Shown: in pieces, positions 5,025 through 5,068 of the stretch
Layout: each line of letters starts with the position of its first letter
Position numbering within the stretch: the first letter of the stretch is position 1
NCBI GenBank assembly: GCA_002396205.1
Contig: DGXB01000076.1
Span: 9,794 to 14,861 of the forward strand
Direction: 5' to 3'
Length of the DNA stretch: 5,068 nt
Origin: Bacteroidales bacterium UBA4243
GTDB taxonomy: Bacteria; Bacteroidota; Bacteroidia; Bacteroidales; F082
The notes under the pieces: generated by a model
The model's input: only the letters and a program-made list of their open reading frames with translations
What the model was told of the DNA's origin: nothing
Databases searched by the model: none
Position numbers and translations under genes: made by a program

Positions 5025-5068
5025 TGGTGGGACGTACTGGACTCGAACCAGTGACCTCTGCCGTGTGA
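5025..5068 (-). tRNA. tRNA-Val(CAC), 3' part only
   Basis: Read on the minus strand, the last 44 bases give tRNA positions 33-76. They comprise U33, anticodon CAC, A37, C38, the anticodon 3' strand GGCAG, variable loop AGGTC, and T-arm ACTGG-TTCGAGT-CCAGT with five perfect pairs. Acceptor 3' strand ACGTCCC, discriminator A and an encoded CCA follow. The D-arm, the 5' acceptor strand and the first half of the anticodon stem lie beyond the right edge. CAC reads the valine codon GUG. The identity rests on counting back from the T-arm with a standard 5-base variable loop. Confidence 0.88.

Noticed and set aside
1..5068. Search for CRISPR repeats, insertion-sequence ends, phage genes, toxin-antitoxin pairs and defence genes
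   Set aside because: No regularly spaced repeats, transposase motifs or terminal inverted repeats were seen, and all sizeable genes belong to metabolic or exported hydrolase families.

Overview
The window looks like chromosomal DNA from an anaerobic member of the Bacteroidota, most likely Bacteroidales. Three things point there: promoter-like sites of the TTTG-N19-21-TAnnTTTG type with no purine-rich Shine-Dalgarno sites, a protein with a C-terminal type IX secretion sorting domain, and an anaerobic 2-oxoacid:ferredoxin oxidoreductase operon. I cannot name the genus from sequence alone.

Layout. Bases 1-812 (minus strand) carry the start of a 2-oxoacid:ferredoxin oxidoreductase operon: a small two-cluster ferredoxin subunit, then the N-terminal part of VorB, which runs off the left edge. 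A short divergent gap leads to a plus-strand gene (1021-2058) for an exported SGNH/GDSL-like hydrolase with a type IX sorting domain. It converges, with 37 bases between stop codons, on a minus-strand class I/II PLP-dependent aminotransferase (2096-3412). A 374-base divergent region (3416-3789) follows. It holds the clear aminotransferase promoter, one good and one weaker plus-strand promoter candidate, and a stem-loop at the predicted 5' end of the next transcript. Bases 3790-4965 (plus) encode an exported papain-fold peptidase of the bleomycin hydrolase/aminopeptidase C type with an intact catalytic set. A strong 12-bp hairpin (4993-5020) separates it from a convergent tRNA-Val(CAC), of which only the 3' half lies in the window.

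How the genes fit together. The ferredoxin subunit and VorB are parts of one enzyme that oxidatively decarboxylates 2-oxoacids to acyl-CoA and reduces ferredoxin. The aminotransferase could supply or use 2-oxoacids, but it has its own promoter and its substrate cannot be read here. The two exported hydrolases (SGNH and C1) each appear to be single-gene units.

I find no insertion sequence, phage gene, CRISPR array or defence cassette. This is mostly ordinary core-genome content. The parts most worth a second look are the structured leader of the peptidase mRNA and the type IX-sorted SGNH protein.
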